In this document: piece by piece, positions 49,092-56,882 of the stretch
How the letters are laid out: each line of letters opens with the position of its first letter
Position numbering within the stretch: the first letter of the stretch is position 1
Source: SBAX01 sp043806315
Lineage (GTDB): Bacteria > Planctomycetota > Phycisphaerae > UBA1845
Length of the DNA stretch: 64,000 nt
Assembly (NCBI GenBank): GCA_043806315.1
Contig: JAZDHF010000266.1
Span: 8,370 to 72,369 of the forward strand
Direction: 5' to 3'
Notes under the pieces: model-generated
What the model was told of the DNA's origin: nothing
What the model saw: only the letters and a program-made list of their open reading frames with translations
The model's database searches: none
Position numbers and translations under genes: made by a program

Positions 49092-51232
49092 TGCGTCTCC
49101 GGCAACCCGAGCGGCTGGTTAGCGCCCTCAAGCCCCGCCTCGAACTCATCGGGGGGCAGACCTCCAGGGATGGGCGGTGGGCTTGCCGAACCCGGCGTCG
49201 GAGGAATTGCGCCGGGCCGACCTGGAGGAACCGCTCCCATCCCCGGAGTGGCAGGCGAACCCGGAGCCTGCTGGCTCGCCTGAACCTGCTGGGCCATCTT
49301 CTCGGCCAAAGCCGACATCATAACCTTCGCCATCTTCTGTTTCTGGTGCTCTTTGATGTGCGCCGCCATCATTTGTTGCGCCTGCCGGTCGGTGCTGCTG
49401 TCGGCCCGTTGGACGTGGTCGATGACGTGCAACTCGTCGTTGTCCTCGGGGTGCGCGTGAATCTCTTCACCCTGAAGCATTAGGGTCCACTCTTCCTTGG
49501 GGTTCTTCATCAGACCCATGTCCGGCGGTTCGGGAACCACGTCGGCGAAATTGTCGTCACCCAGGGCTGCATGGATCTTCTTGGCTAACGTCCACAACGC
49601 CTTGGGACTCTGGACGATCAGCGGGTTGGTCAGATCCAACTGATACATCGCGAGGGCGTTCTGTTTCTTCGCCTCGCGCGACCAGACGCTCGACGCGAAC
49701 CGGATGTCGAAGTCGTATCGCCCCGCCCGTTCCCCCTTGGCGATCTTGGCCCCTCCGCCTTGCAAACTGTGGCCGGGCAAGTCGTCCTCGGCTACACGGA
49801 AGAACAATTCCTCCGGAGCGTAGAGGCAGTCGAGTTCCCAGATGTCGCGCAGGATCGTCCGCATGTCCTCGCGCAGGAACCGCACGTCCAGACCGCTCAA
49901 CCGGATGTTCCCCTGCTCGATCATGGCGATCTGGCCGGTTGCCGTGCGCGGCTCGTTGGGGCGGTCGCTCGAACGACCCATCCCGAACGATGACAGGCCG
50001 GCGGTTTTCTCGCCTATCGCCTCGATCGCTTGGCTCTTGATGGTGAATGCCACCGGGTCGAACGAACCTTTGACCTCGCGCACGGCAGACGGGTCCGTGG
50101 TCGGGTATGCCATCCGCGGCGCCAGTTTTTGAACCTTCGGGTCCCAACCCTCTCCGGGTTTGTAGAAGACCGACGGCGACGAAGCGAACTCTCCCGCCTC
50201 CGTCATGATGTTGTGATTGGCGCTCTCCTCATCCTCCAGATGGCCGATCTGTTCCCCCGTCCCCGAAGGCCAGTAGGAACCGTCGTAGACTAGAGACGTT
50301 TCCGCAAACGGCCGCTTGTTCTGCATCCCAGGCCGGATCTCTTCGAGGTCCTGGACGCCGATGATCCCATCGCGTCCCTCCAAGGTAACGTCGGGTAGCA
50401 TTCGCACGACCAAGTGCCGGGGCGGAACGGCCTTGTCCTTTTTCGCTTCAGACCGCCAGTACCCGTACCACTCCCAGACCTGCAAGGTGTTCCGGGGGGA
50501 CAGACCGCCCTCGTATAGAACTCCTTCGGCCTCGTCCTTGTCGGCCTGGACCGGCTCGGTGGAAGCGTCGCGGTGGATTCCCTCCTCCGCCGCCCCGATA
50601 ATTTTGACCCAGTCCTTGCGGATGCCCTGGTAAAGCGTCCCCTCTCTCGACAGGAGTTCGTCCGGGGTGGCGCGGTATTTCCGCACGACGAACGAGAACT
50701 TCTGGATCGAATCCACGTTCTCGGCGGGAACCACGATGTCGTCGGGCCAGAGCGGGAAGAAGCCGGGCCGGTCCTCGTACACGTCTCCCGTGCATGGGTC
50801 GATCTCCTGCCACCACGGCGTGTAGGCGATGGACTTGCCGAACAATCGGCGCCGGAATGTGAACACCGCCAGCGGCCTGGTCGCGTTCATGCTGTCCAGA
50901 ACGCGCCAAGTCATGTAGCGTCCGATCTTCTCCACGTTACGCTGGTCCGCCGGGCCGGTGGGTTTCGCGATGATCTCGGCATCGTCGCCCATCAGCGCGT
51001 CGAAGTCGCGCGCCCAAAGCTGGAAGACGTACCACTGGACCATGGGCACGCGGAAGTTCGACCGCCCCTTCTCGTCCGCCGATTGCGGATCGTAGCGGCA
51101 ACGCCACCGTTGCCATAGATCGCGCATCTTCTCCAGGCGTTCTTGATGCTGCGGCAGCGCCCCGGTGAAGTCCTCGCGGATGCGGTAGGCCAGCCGCTTC
51201 AGTTCGGCCTCGGGCAGTTTCAGTTGCGCCAT
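49088..51232 (-). CDS. Portal protein, 714 aa
   Basis: MAQLKLPEAELKRLAYRIRE, then RSNFRVPMVQWYVFQLWARD, NATRPLAVFTFRRRLFGKSI, a DIVVPAENVDSIQKFSFVVR stretch and a Gly/Pro-rich C-terminal tail with coiled coil (QMMAAHIKEHQKQKMAKVMM). Length, order next to the terminase and these segments fit the large portal proteins that form the DNA entry ring and anchor the terminase. Confidence 0.8.
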   Translation of the reverse strand: MAQLKLPEAELKRLAYRIREDFTGALPQHQERLEKMRDLWQRWRCRYDPQSADEKGRSNFRVPMVQWYVFQLWARDFDALMGDDAEIIAKPTGPADQRNVEKIGRYMTWRVLDSMNATRPLAVFTFRRRLFGKSIAYTPWWQEIDPCTGDVYEDRPGFFPLWPDDIVVPAENVDSIQKFSFVVRKYRATPDELLSREGTLYQGIRKDWVKIIGAAEEGIHRDASTEPVQADKDEAEGVLYEGGLSPRNTLQVWEWYGYWRSEAKKDKAVPPRHLVVRMLPDVTLEGRDGIIGVQDLEEIRPGMQNKRPFAETSLVYDGSYWPSGTGEQIGHLEDEESANHNIMTEAGEFASSPSVFYKPGEGWDPKVQKLAPRMAYPTTDPSAVREVKGSFDPVAFTIKSQAIEAIGEKTAGLSSFGMGRSSDRPNEPRTATGQIAMIEQGNIRLSGLDVRFLREDMRTILRDIWELDCLYAPEELFFRVAEDDLPGHSLQGGGAKIAKGERAGRYDFDIRFASSVWSREAKKQNALAMYQLDLTNPLIVQSPKALWTLAKKIHAALGDDNFADVVPEPPDMGLMKNPKEEWTLMLQGEEIHAHPEDNDELHVIDHVQRADSSTDRQAQQMMAAHIKEHQKQKMAKVMMSALAEKMAQQVQASQQAPGSPATPGMGAVPPGRPGAIPPTPGSASPPPIPGGLPPDEFEAGLEGANQPLGLPETQ

Positions 51233-51236
51233 GTTC

Positions 51237-52970
51237 TCACATCCTTATTCTTATAGCCGTCTCGTCGGACCGCCCCGTCCGGTAGTCCACCGCCTGCGGT
51301 CGGATCTCGACCACCTCCCCGCCCGGCAGGATCTTCCGGTCGCGCGGGGCCGTCCGCAACGCCACCACCGCCAGCGCCAGCGCTAAGACAGTATCGTCAT
51401 GACACCCCTGACTGGCTTCCGCCTTCCCGCTGGCCTTGATGACGAAGGTCCGCAATTCCTGGAGGGTCACGGAGTCGTGCACGATAATGGACCCCTCGCG
51501 CAACGCCGTGTCCAGCGCCGAAACCAACTGGGGCCGCGTCACCATGTCGGTGCGCCACCCGAGCGAGCCTTCCTGGCCGCGGTGTTGCTGGTCCGGACTG
51601 GGTTGCCTGCGGTAGATGAGGTGCAGCGGATAGCCGAGGCGAAGCAGTTCCTCCAGCAGGCCGATCTCAATGTTGACCTCTATAATAATGTAGGCCCAGT
51701 TGTAAAACCGTCCTAGATCGTACAGATATTGCGCGAAGGTGGCGGGGGTGAGACGCTCCCGGACCACAGCGACCTGTTCCCCCACGTCCTGATCGAGCAC
51801 TTGAGCGACCGAGTAGTTCGGGTCGCCGGCCACCAACTCGCTCCCCTGCGCGATGTCGGCCCCGATGACGTAACCCCTGCCCGCCACCGGCCTTTTGAAC
51901 AGCGACATCTCGCCATGTTCGCGGGTGAAGAACTGCACCGAACGCCGGGTCCCCACGGCGATCTCCTCCAGCCCGCCCAGGATCGGGTCGCGAAACGTCG
52001 GCATCCGGGCGATGGAACGCACGTCGAAGCGCGGTCGCCCGGAAGTGAGGAAGGCCTCTTCCGGGCTGATCGGCATTTCTTGATGGAAACGGTCCTCGCT
52101 GTTCTTGCACTGGTTCGCGATCCACCAGCGCCGCCAGTTCAACTGTTCCAGAACCAACGAGTGCTGCTGTTGCAAGTCCTTCTCTTCGCGCGTGAGGGAC
52201 CGTTCCAACTCGATCTTCTCCCGGTCGTCCCGAAACGGGCGTCGGTATTCGGGGTGCTCGTTCCACCCGAAAAAGACCGGGACCCATTCGCTGCCGCCTT
52301 TCGGGTTCGTGGCCTGCTTCCAGAGGTCGTAGAACTCGCCGCCGACGCCGTTCGCCGTGCTCTCCACGATCACCATGGTGTCCGCGTCGTCCGGGACCGC
52401 CTGCATGAGCGCAGTCTGAACCGTCGCCGGATCGCGCCAGAAGGCGAACTCGGACAGGTGCAGGAACCGCAGATTGAAGGACCGGCCCACCACCACCGCG
52501 TCCGCCGACTTCACCTGGATATAGGAGGAATTGGACCATTCCAGTCGCTCCTCGTTGTCCTTCACCAACGGAGGCAATGCGAACCCGCGCGCCGCCCGAT
52601 AGGATTCCTGAAACTGCTGGTAGTAGCCGAACAGGTTCTTCGCGCTGTCGTACTTCTCGCTCACCACGAAGCACTGCTGGCCCGGCGTGAACGCGACGCG
52701 CCGAAAGAACTCCGAAGCCACGCCCACACTGAAGGAGACCTGCCGGGCCTTGAGCACCACCACCCGCACGGGCCGCTTGCGCTCCCGTTGGCGCTCGATC
52801 ACTTCGTCCAGCCGCTTCTGCGCGGGCCACAGATCGAGCGGAACCGACACACCCTTCTTGTCCCGGATCGACAGGTTCTCCCGGCACCAGACCTCGTGAC
52901 CCCCGCGATGGCCGGCGAGGGCGAAGGCCAAGGCCATGTCGGCGGGGGAGAGAGTCTGGGTTGCGGTCAC
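51237..52970 (-). CDS. Terminase large subunit, 577 aa
   Basis: GTG 52970 overlaps the upstream stop (GTGA). ATPase: non-canonical Walker A region KARQVSFS (74-81), Walker B-like LHLSEFAFW (170-178), and coupling motif VESTANG (202-208). Nuclease: YVIGADIAQG with a following GDPNYSVAQVLD supplies acidic residues. The motor packages DNA through the portal and cuts it to length. Type is consistent with headful-like terminases, but this was not tested. Confidence 0.88.
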   Translation of the reverse strand: MTATQTLSPADMALAFALAGHRGGHEVWCRENLSIRDKKGVSVPLDLWPAQKRLDEVIERQRERKRPVRVVVLKARQVSFSVGVASEFFRRVAFTPGQQCFVVSEKYDSAKNLFGYYQQFQESYRAARGFALPPLVKDNEERLEWSNSSYIQVKSADAVVVGRSFNLRFLHLSEFAFWRDPATVQTALMQAVPDDADTMVIVESTANGVGGEFYDLWKQATNPKGGSEWVPVFFGWNEHPEYRRPFRDDREKIELERSLTREEKDLQQQHSLVLEQLNWRRWWIANQCKNSEDRFHQEMPISPEEAFLTSGRPRFDVRSIARMPTFRDPILGGLEEIAVGTRRSVQFFTREHGEMSLFKRPVAGRGYVIGADIAQGSELVAGDPNYSVAQVLDQDVGEQVAVVRERLTPATFAQYLYDLGRFYNWAYIIIEVNIEIGLLEELLRLGYPLHLIYRRQPSPDQQHRGQEGSLGWRTDMVTRPQLVSALDTALREGSIIVHDSVTLQELRTFVIKASGKAEASQGCHDDTVLALALAVVALRTAPRDRKILPGGEVVEIRPQAVDYRTGRSDETAIRIRM

Positions 52971-53287
52971 GGCTCCACCCACTGTTCCACCCAGCGGTCG
53001 AGTTGTACGTCGGTGAGGGGTTGGTCGGTGATTACTTTCGGAGGGGGCAACTCATCCTGAATCCAGGTGTGGCCGAAGTAACAGTTGAAGTACCACGAAC
53101 CGTCGCCTGGGTATCGGCTCTTGTTCATGTCCGGCTTGGACCCGCAGAACGGACAGTGGTAGGGATGAAACGAACAATGCGCGGATCGCTTTGAGCACCA
53201 CTCCGCGTGTTCTCCCGTCCCGAACACGCACTTCTCGCACGCCATCGCTGGGTCCGGGTTGTAGGGGCGGGAGCGGAGGTCGGCCAT
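52967..53287 (-). CDS. Zinc-ribbon protein next to terminase, 106 aa
   Basis: MACEKCVFGTGEHAEWC, then HCSFHPYHCPFCGSKPDM and WYFNCYFGHTW: several Cys/His knuckles, probably two zinc sites. It overlaps terminase by GTGA. Possibly a packaging accessory or restricted-alleviation protein of the Com-like zinc-finger type (the CPFCGS and C/H spacing recall Com); this is speculative. Confidence 0.55.
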   Translation of the reverse strand: MADLRSRPYNPDPAMACEKCVFGTGEHAEWCSKRSAHCSFHPYHCPFCGSKPDMNKSRYPGDGSWYFNCYFGHTWIQDELPPPKVITDQPLTDVQLDRWVEQWVEP

Positions 53288-53481
53288 CAGTTCCTCGACT
53301 CGTCTTCCGCTACCCCCACCGGAACGCGGTCGTAGCAGACACGGTAACCCACGGCCAGGCGCTCTCCGGCCCGCGAGGCTTCCACTTGGCTGGCGAAGCG
53401 GTCCACCTCCACGTACCCGGCGTGGGGGCCGTCCTTGCGGATCTGGAGTACCCAGGGCTTCAGGGGTTCAGGGTTTGGCAT
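53287..53481 (-). CDS. Hypothetical protein, 64 aa
   Basis: MPNPEPLKPWVLQIRKDGPH followed by AGYVEVDRFASQVEASRAGE. Small beta-alpha protein. The stop and the next start share an A (TGATG). Function unknown. Confidence 0.5.
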   Translation of the reverse strand: MPNPEPLKPWVLQIRKDGPHAGYVEVDRFASQVEASRAGERLAVGYRVCYDRVPVGVAEDESRN

Positions 53482-53734
53482 GGCTTTTCCTTATCCTCTT
53501 TCTGAGCGCGAACAGCGCGCCAGCCATCTCGCGTCTAACCTCGGGAGTCGCCAAGACCTCGCGAAAGTGAACGGCCAACGACTGGCGAATGCAGTTCAAC
53601 TCCCTGAGTTCGTCGGCGGTTATGGCGAGCCGGCGGAAGTCTGGCAGACACAGGTCGAGCTTTCGCCTCAGTATAGCCAGCCGCGCCAGGGCCTTGCGGG
53701 GGACGCGGGGCTTTATACTTCCCGGCTCCTCCAT
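53468..53734 (-). CDS. Hypothetical basic helical protein, 88 aa
   Basis: MEEPGSIKPRVPRKALARLA followed by ILRRKLDLCLPDFRRLAITA. All-helical and basic. Overlaps the next gene by 14 bases. It lies between the sigma-like factor and the terminase genes. Function unknown. Confidence 0.5.
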   Translation of the reverse strand: MEEPGSIKPRVPRKALARLAILRRKLDLCLPDFRRLAITADELRELNCIRQSLAVHFREVLATPEVRREMAGALFALRKRIRKSHAKP

Positions 53735-53743
53735 AATTCCTCC

Positions 53744-54325
53744 TTATACCTGCTCCCTCAGCCTCTTTACCGCCCGTTCCTTCCACGCCTCCACGGTGTT
53801 GGCCTTAACCGGACGCCGCATCAGCCGGGCGATCTCCCCGAACCCCAACCCGGCGCAGTAACGCAGGCGCACCACCAGGCGCAGGCGCACCGGCAGAGCG
53901 TCCACCCGGCGCCAGACGGCGGCGCGAAACTCCTCGTAAGCCATTAAGGACTCGGGGGATGGAGCGGAATCGGCGCGGTAAGTTGCCCGGTTAGCCGACC
54001 AGTCTGGAGTTTCATCGCTCAGAAACATCCGCGGAACCCCTTGCGGCACCCAGGTCAGCCGCGCCGGCTTCCTCCGCCCCAAGTCCCGAACCGCCCCCGC
54101 TACCGGCTTCCTGATCCACGCGCCCAGCGGGACGCCGCGGGAAGCGTCCCAGCGGTCCACCGCCTGCACCAGAGCCAGGTAGGCTACCTGGCGGGCTTCG
54201 GCCAACTCGATCCAAGGGGGCAACTTCCGATGCTCCCGCTCGGCAAGACCGGCGGCAAGCGGCATCTGGGAGAGAATCAGCGACTCGCGCGCCTTGCCGT
54301 TGCCTTTGGCGGGCGCTTGCCTCAC
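53744..54325 (-). CDS. Sigma-70-like transcription factor, 193 aa
   Basis: GTG 54325 follows GGAGG and overlaps the upstream stop. Residues about 42-88 (ELAEARQVAYLALVQAVDRW, ASRGVPLGAWIRKPVAGAVR) follow sigma region 2 (LVQAG-type helix, then a promoter-melting region with VPLGAWIR). Residues about 142-190 (ALPVRLRLVVRLRYCAGLGF, EIARLMRRPVKANTVEAWKE) follow region 4 with its HTH. No region 1.1 or long region 3. Probably directs host RNA polymerase to phage late promoters; it precedes the packaging genes. Confidence 0.78.
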   Translation of the reverse strand: MRQAPAKGNGKARESLILSQMPLAAGLAEREHRKLPPWIELAEARQVAYLALVQAVDRWDASRGVPLGAWIRKPVAGAVRDLGRRKPARLTWVPQGVPRMFLSDETPDWSANRATYRADSAPSPESLMAYEEFRAAVWRRVDALPVRLRLVVRLRYCAGLGFGEIARLMRRPVKANTVEAWKERAVKRLREQV

Positions 54326-54516
54326 CCCGCCTCCAGGTTGCCCACGGCGCTGTATCGGGGCTTCGAGGGCGCGGTCCGGACCTGGCGCAGCCGGACCTCT
54401 TCGGCGTCGCCCCGCTTGCGCTCGGCCTCGGCCACCTCAAGCGCCAATTCACGCCGCTCCAGGTCGGATAACGCGCGACCGCGCCAGTCCCAGGCGCGCT
54501 TACGGGCGCCGGTCAT
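54322..54516 (-). CDS. Hypothetical helical protein, 64 aa
   Basis: ATG 54516 (MTGARKRAWDWRGRALSDLE) makes an ATGA overlap with the membrane gene; longer starts are antisense-like. Mostly a charged coiled helix (LERRELALEVAEAERKRGDA). Coupled to the sigma-like gene. Possibly an anti-sigma or partner, but that is only a positional guess. Confidence 0.5.
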   Translation of the reverse strand: MTGARKRAWDWRGRALSDLERRELALEVAEAERKRGDAEEVRLRQVRTAPSKPRYSAVGNLEAG

Positions 54517-54689
54517 GGCGCGCAGCTCCAGAGCACGGCGGCCCCCACCCAGCAGCAGACCGCTCCGCGCCACTCTCCCAGCGCCAGGCAGACGGCGCCG
54601 GCCACGGCGAAGCCGACGGCAAGGATGCGGGAGAGCAGCCGGACCCGAGCGAGGGTCTCGGCGGTGACTTGGCGGGCGGGCTTCATCAT
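54513..54689 (-). CDS. Small membrane protein, 58 aa
   Basis: MMKPARQVTAETLARVRLLS followed by RILAVGFAVAGAVCLALGEW with a second hydrophobic stretch (GAVCCWVGAAVLWSC): two membrane spans. ATG 54689 or 54686; both overlap the upstream stop. It sits ahead of the sigma-like gene. Function unknown. Confidence 0.5.
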   Translation of the reverse strand: MMKPARQVTAETLARVRLLSRILAVGFAVAGAVCLALGEWRGAVCCWVGAAVLWSCAP

Positions 54690-54814
54690 CGACACCCGTG
54701 GCAGGATGAGCACTGCCGGCAGGCTTTGCCACCTGGGAGACCGCGCGCCACGAACGTCATCTGCGTTTGTTTCGTGGCCGTTGGCTTTTCGTATACCTTC
54801 GCGTTTGGTTTCAT
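54686..54814 (-). CDS. Cys-rich small protein, 42 aa
   Basis: MKPNAKVYEKPTATKQTQMT, ending in ACRQCSSCHGCR: a dense Cys cluster (C-x2-C-x2-C-x2-C). A GGAGG and a GGAAG lie upstream of ATG 54814. First gene of the late operon as annotated. The metal-binding cluster suggests a small redox or nucleic-acid-binding peptide. Confidence 0.5.
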   Translation of the reverse strand: MKPNAKVYEKPTATKQTQMTFVARGLPGGKACRQCSSCHGCR

Positions 54815-54932
54815 GCGCTTCCGATAACCTCCATTATGTAAACTTCACTCACTGATTCTAAAGGACTTACGGGCGAGGTTTTCCACAGGGCAAAAACCCC
54901 AATGAAAACGCTATGTTTTCTGTGGAAAACGC
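54815..54932. promoter_or_regulatory. Probable late-operon control region with DnaA-box-like dyad
   Basis: The minus strand has CATAAT (54838-54833 region) and TAGAAT candidate -10 boxes but no convincing -35, so the promoter may use the phage sigma factor. An 11-bp inverted repeat (GTTTTCCACAG 54878-54888, CTGTGGAAAAC 54920-54930) contains TTTTCCACA in both orientations, a fit to the relaxed DnaA box TTWTNCACA. A nested 6-bp dyad (GAAAAC/GTTTTC) lies inside. Confidence 0.5.
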
Positions 54933-55538
54933 TCATGACGCACACTCCGCAAGCCGAATGTCAACGGCGGACATAACCTTCCGGTCAAGTTTCAGATCTA
55001 GGTTGCAGGATCGGCAGTGGCCGACTCGGAGTAATCCACCGCGCGGTTGCCGGCAACGCGGGCAGATGACGGACGGCTTACTCCGGCGCTCGGTCGGAAC
55101 TGCGGCGGGTTTTGCCGGCGTTTGGGCGATTCCTTTGCCGGCGAACACGGGTGAGGTTAGTTCATACCATGACCGCTGGCCGTTCGCGGTCTTGCCTATC
55201 CTGATATCCCCATGGACTACCAGATCGGCAATCCTGCGTTGCACGGTCGAGCGACCCTTCCCGATGAACCGTCCCAAAGCTCGGACACCGATACTCGAAC
55301 GGCCCCCTGAGAGCGTCTTGAGAGACAGAATCCCAAGGATCACCTTCGCGTCCGAGTGCAATCCCGGATCGAGTAAGGCGTCCGCATCCGTGCGCCCAAA
55401 CCAGTGTCTTTTGACCTTCCCGACATCCAAAAGCGTCCCATCTGGGTGGGACGGTTTGTCTTGAAAGCGTCCCATCTGGGTGGGACACGTAATAGAAGAA
55501 CCTACTACACAGGCAACTTTGCGCGCCAGTTGCGTCAT
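54933..55538 (-). CDS. Winged-helix replication-initiator-like protein, 201 aa
   Basis: ATG 55538 follows GGAGG at 8 bases. Residues about 60-135 form a winged helix (LHSDAKVILGILSLKTLSGG, IGVRALGRFIGKGRSTVQRR). Residues 159-178 are a zinc ribbon (C159-x2-C162, C175-x2-C178). The first 40 residues overlap two DNA-level repeats. The layout (N-terminal HTH with repeats inside the gene, DnaA-box-like sites just after) resembles lambdoid O-type replication initiators. It could instead be a regulator. Confidence 0.6.
   Translation of the reverse strand: MTQLARKVACVVGSSITCPTQMGRFQDKPSHPDGTLLDVGKVKRHWFGRTDADALLDPGLHSDAKVILGILSLKTLSGGRSSIGVRALGRFIGKGRSTVQRRIADLVVHGDIRIGKTANGQRSWYELTSPVFAGKGIAQTPAKPAAVPTERRSKPSVICPRCRQPRGGLLRVGHCRSCNLDLKLDRKVMSAVDIRLAECAS
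55430..55452 (-). repeat. Iteron-like repeat, copy 1
   Basis: A 23-bp sequence (aaagcgtcccatctgggtgg then gac) containing the dyad GTCCCA-N6-TGGGAC. Copy 2 begins 34 bases further on. 34 is not a multiple of three, so the repeat is read in different frames and is not a protein repeat. Confidence 0.75.
55464..55486 (-). repeat. Iteron-like repeat, copy 2
   Basis: Identical over 23 bp to the copy at 55430-55452, with the same dyad. It lies in the N-terminal coding part of the winged-helix protein (codons about 18-25), before the DNA-binding domain. Confidence 0.75.
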
Positions 55539-55714
55539 CCGACGCGCCTCCGTGCAGCAAGTTCCGCCTGAACCGCAGCGGCGCGCGCGGAGAATTCTCG
55601 CGTGTTTCGGTTTAACCGTCGGTAGAATTCCCGCTCTGAATCTGCCACCCTCAACCCCGCCCGCTTCCCAGTCCTCGCCGGCTCGGGATTGCGCCAAATG
55701 ACCGCCAGCCTCAC
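55535..55714 (-). CDS. Small basic protein, 59 aa
   Basis: GTG 55714 overlaps the upstream stop (GTGA) and the TGA overlaps the winged-helix start (ATGA). The product (MRLAVIWRNPEPARTGKRAG then LRVADSEREFYRRLNRNTRE) is basic and helical. It bridges two DNA-binding genes. Function unknown. Confidence 0.55.
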   Translation of the reverse strand: MRLAVIWRNPEPARTGKRAGLRVADSEREFYRRLNRNTREFSARAAAVQAELAARRRVG

Positions 55715-56406
55715 GGCTTACCGCCCCCCACGGTTCCGGCGTCCACCACCCGCCGCCCCGCCGGCAAGCCCCGCTCCTCCGCCATGATGCCGGCCGCGGC
55801 GCGCTCGATCCTGGCCCAGCGCTCGGGGTCAGCCTGCTGAATGGCTTGCACCGCGTCGTAAGTGACCGTCAGACGCTGCTCGCCGGGCTTGAGCTGTTGG
55901 CCGCTCTCCTGCCACTGACCGACCTCGATAGCAGCCTGGCGCTGGTACTCCCGCACTTCTTTGAGGTAAGCCGGGTTTGGTTCGGGCACCTCTACCAATC
56001 CTGTCAACTTCGTATGGATTTTGTCGAGCGCGCGAACACGCTCAATCCGTCGCGCGATGGAAAATGAGAGAACATCCTCTGAAATCAACGACTTGTGCTT
56101 CTCGACTTCGGCGCGAAACTCGGGATGAACCTTCCAATATGCGACAGTTCGTGGCGAAACATTGCAGTCGCGCGCAATGGCCGGGTCTGAAATCTTGTCC
56201 TCTGCGACAAGCACGGCGGCCTTACGAGAGGAAGTGTTCCAGCGGAACGGCCTGCAAGTTTCAGGGGTTTTCTCGCAATTGTCGGCAACTGAGGTGCAGC
56301 TTTCCGCAAGAATCGCGCAATCTGAAGCAATCGGCGGGCAATTTTCAGCGACAACCGTGCAATCGCTCACACTTATACTTTGCACTTCCGACATTAACCG
56401 TGTCAA
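55711..56406 (-). CDS. Terminase-small-subunit-like HTH protein with Cys heptads, 231 aa
   Basis: TTG 56406 overlaps the upstream stop (TTGA); ATG 56394 is an alternative. Residues 16-51 have a Cys every seven residues (C16, C23, C30, C37, C44, C51) in a (V/I)A(E/D)xC-type repeat. Residues about 58-98 (SSRKAAVLVAEDKISDPAIA, ARDCNVSPRTVAYWKVHPEF) form an HTH typical of small terminase or phBC6A51-type proteins. The rest is helical. It may recognise pac/cos, but its place far from the large terminase also allows a regulator. Confidence 0.6.
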   Translation of the reverse strand: MTRLMSEVQSISVSDCTVVAENCPPIASDCAILAESCTSVADNCEKTPETCRPFRWNTSSRKAAVLVAEDKISDPAIARDCNVSPRTVAYWKVHPEFRAEVEKHKSLISEDVLSFSIARRIERVRALDKIHTKLTGLVEVPEPNPAYLKEVREYQRQAAIEVGQWQESGQQLKPGEQRLTVTYDAVQAIQQADPERWARIERAAAGIMAEERGLPAGRRVVDAGTVGGGKP

Positions 56407-56591
56407 TGTCTTTTTTTTCTTGCTCTGTCAATTCTCATTAACCCGCTTCTTTTGATAGATTTAGGTTCATTTCGTCGCTTCGCTCCGATGTTTGGCTGCA
56501 ATCCGCTGATACTATTGAGTTTACGCGTTTCCGCTTTCAGATCCCGGTTTCGCTTGTGACGCTTAAACTTCTTTTTCTCACATGTTATCAT
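56403..56591 (-). CDS. Highly basic small protein, 62 aa
   Basis: MITCEKKKFKRHKRNRDLKA followed by ETRKLNSISGLQPNIGAKRR; over one third Lys/Arg. First gene of the leftward regulatory cluster, next to the divergent promoter. DNA here is AT-richer than average. A DNA- or RNA-binding role is likely but untested. No strong ribosome site, so the call is moderate. Confidence 0.45.
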   Translation of the reverse strand: MITCEKKKFKRHKRNRDLKAETRKLNSISGLQPNIGAKRRNEPKSIKRSGLMRIDRARKKRH

Positions 56592-56613
56592 AGGGTTAGA
56601 GGCTCTTGCGCTC

Positions 56614-56631
56614 GTGAGCTTGTTGACTCAC
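56614..56631. promoter_or_regulatory. Dyad operator in the divergent early control region
   Basis: GTGAG (56614-56618), 8 bases, CTCAC (56627-56631): an 18-bp dyad that overlaps the -35 box of the rightward promoter. A repressor here could block early transcription and, by position, influence the leftward unit too. Confidence 0.45.
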
Positions 56632-56650
56632 CAGCGGACGGGTGTAGACT
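56623..56650 (+). promoter_or_regulatory. Rightward early promoter
   Basis: TTGACT (56623-56628), 16-base spacer, TAGACT (56645-56650), with five and four consensus matches. It drives the early cluster starting at ATG 56667. The dyad above overlaps its -35 box. Confidence 0.5.
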
Positions 56651-56666
56651 TTAGATAGAGGTCACG

Positions 56667-56882
56667 ATGTATATGTCCTACACCCGTCAGTACCGCTTGG
56701 ACCTGGTAGACACCGCCACTGGCGCCCGTCTCGCCAGTTATCCCGAGACTCAGCGCCGGCACGCGCAGCGTGAGGCCGTCCGCTTGTCCCTCGATCTCAG
56801 CGGCGGGCGCAACATGTACCGCGTGGCCGTGGTAGCCGTGCCTGTGATGGTACGACCGAACCTAGAGGAGTGTGCGGCGTGA
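56667..56882 (+). CDS. Early hypothetical protein, 71 aa
   Basis: MYMSYTRQYRLDLVDTATGA followed by RLASYPETQRRHAQREAVRL. Small beta-alpha protein; the last residues overlap the next gene start (GTGA). AGAGG lies before ATG. First gene of the rightward cluster, so likely a host-takeover or regulatory protein; nothing known. Confidence 0.55.
   Translation: MYMSYTRQYRLDLVDTATGARLASYPETQRRHAQREAVRLSLDLSGGRNMYRVAVVAVPVMVRPNLEECAA

Noticed and set aside
55162..55560. Leftward 132-aa frame over the iterons
   Set aside because: Overlaps the winged-helix gene in another frame and lacks its domain motifs and start site.
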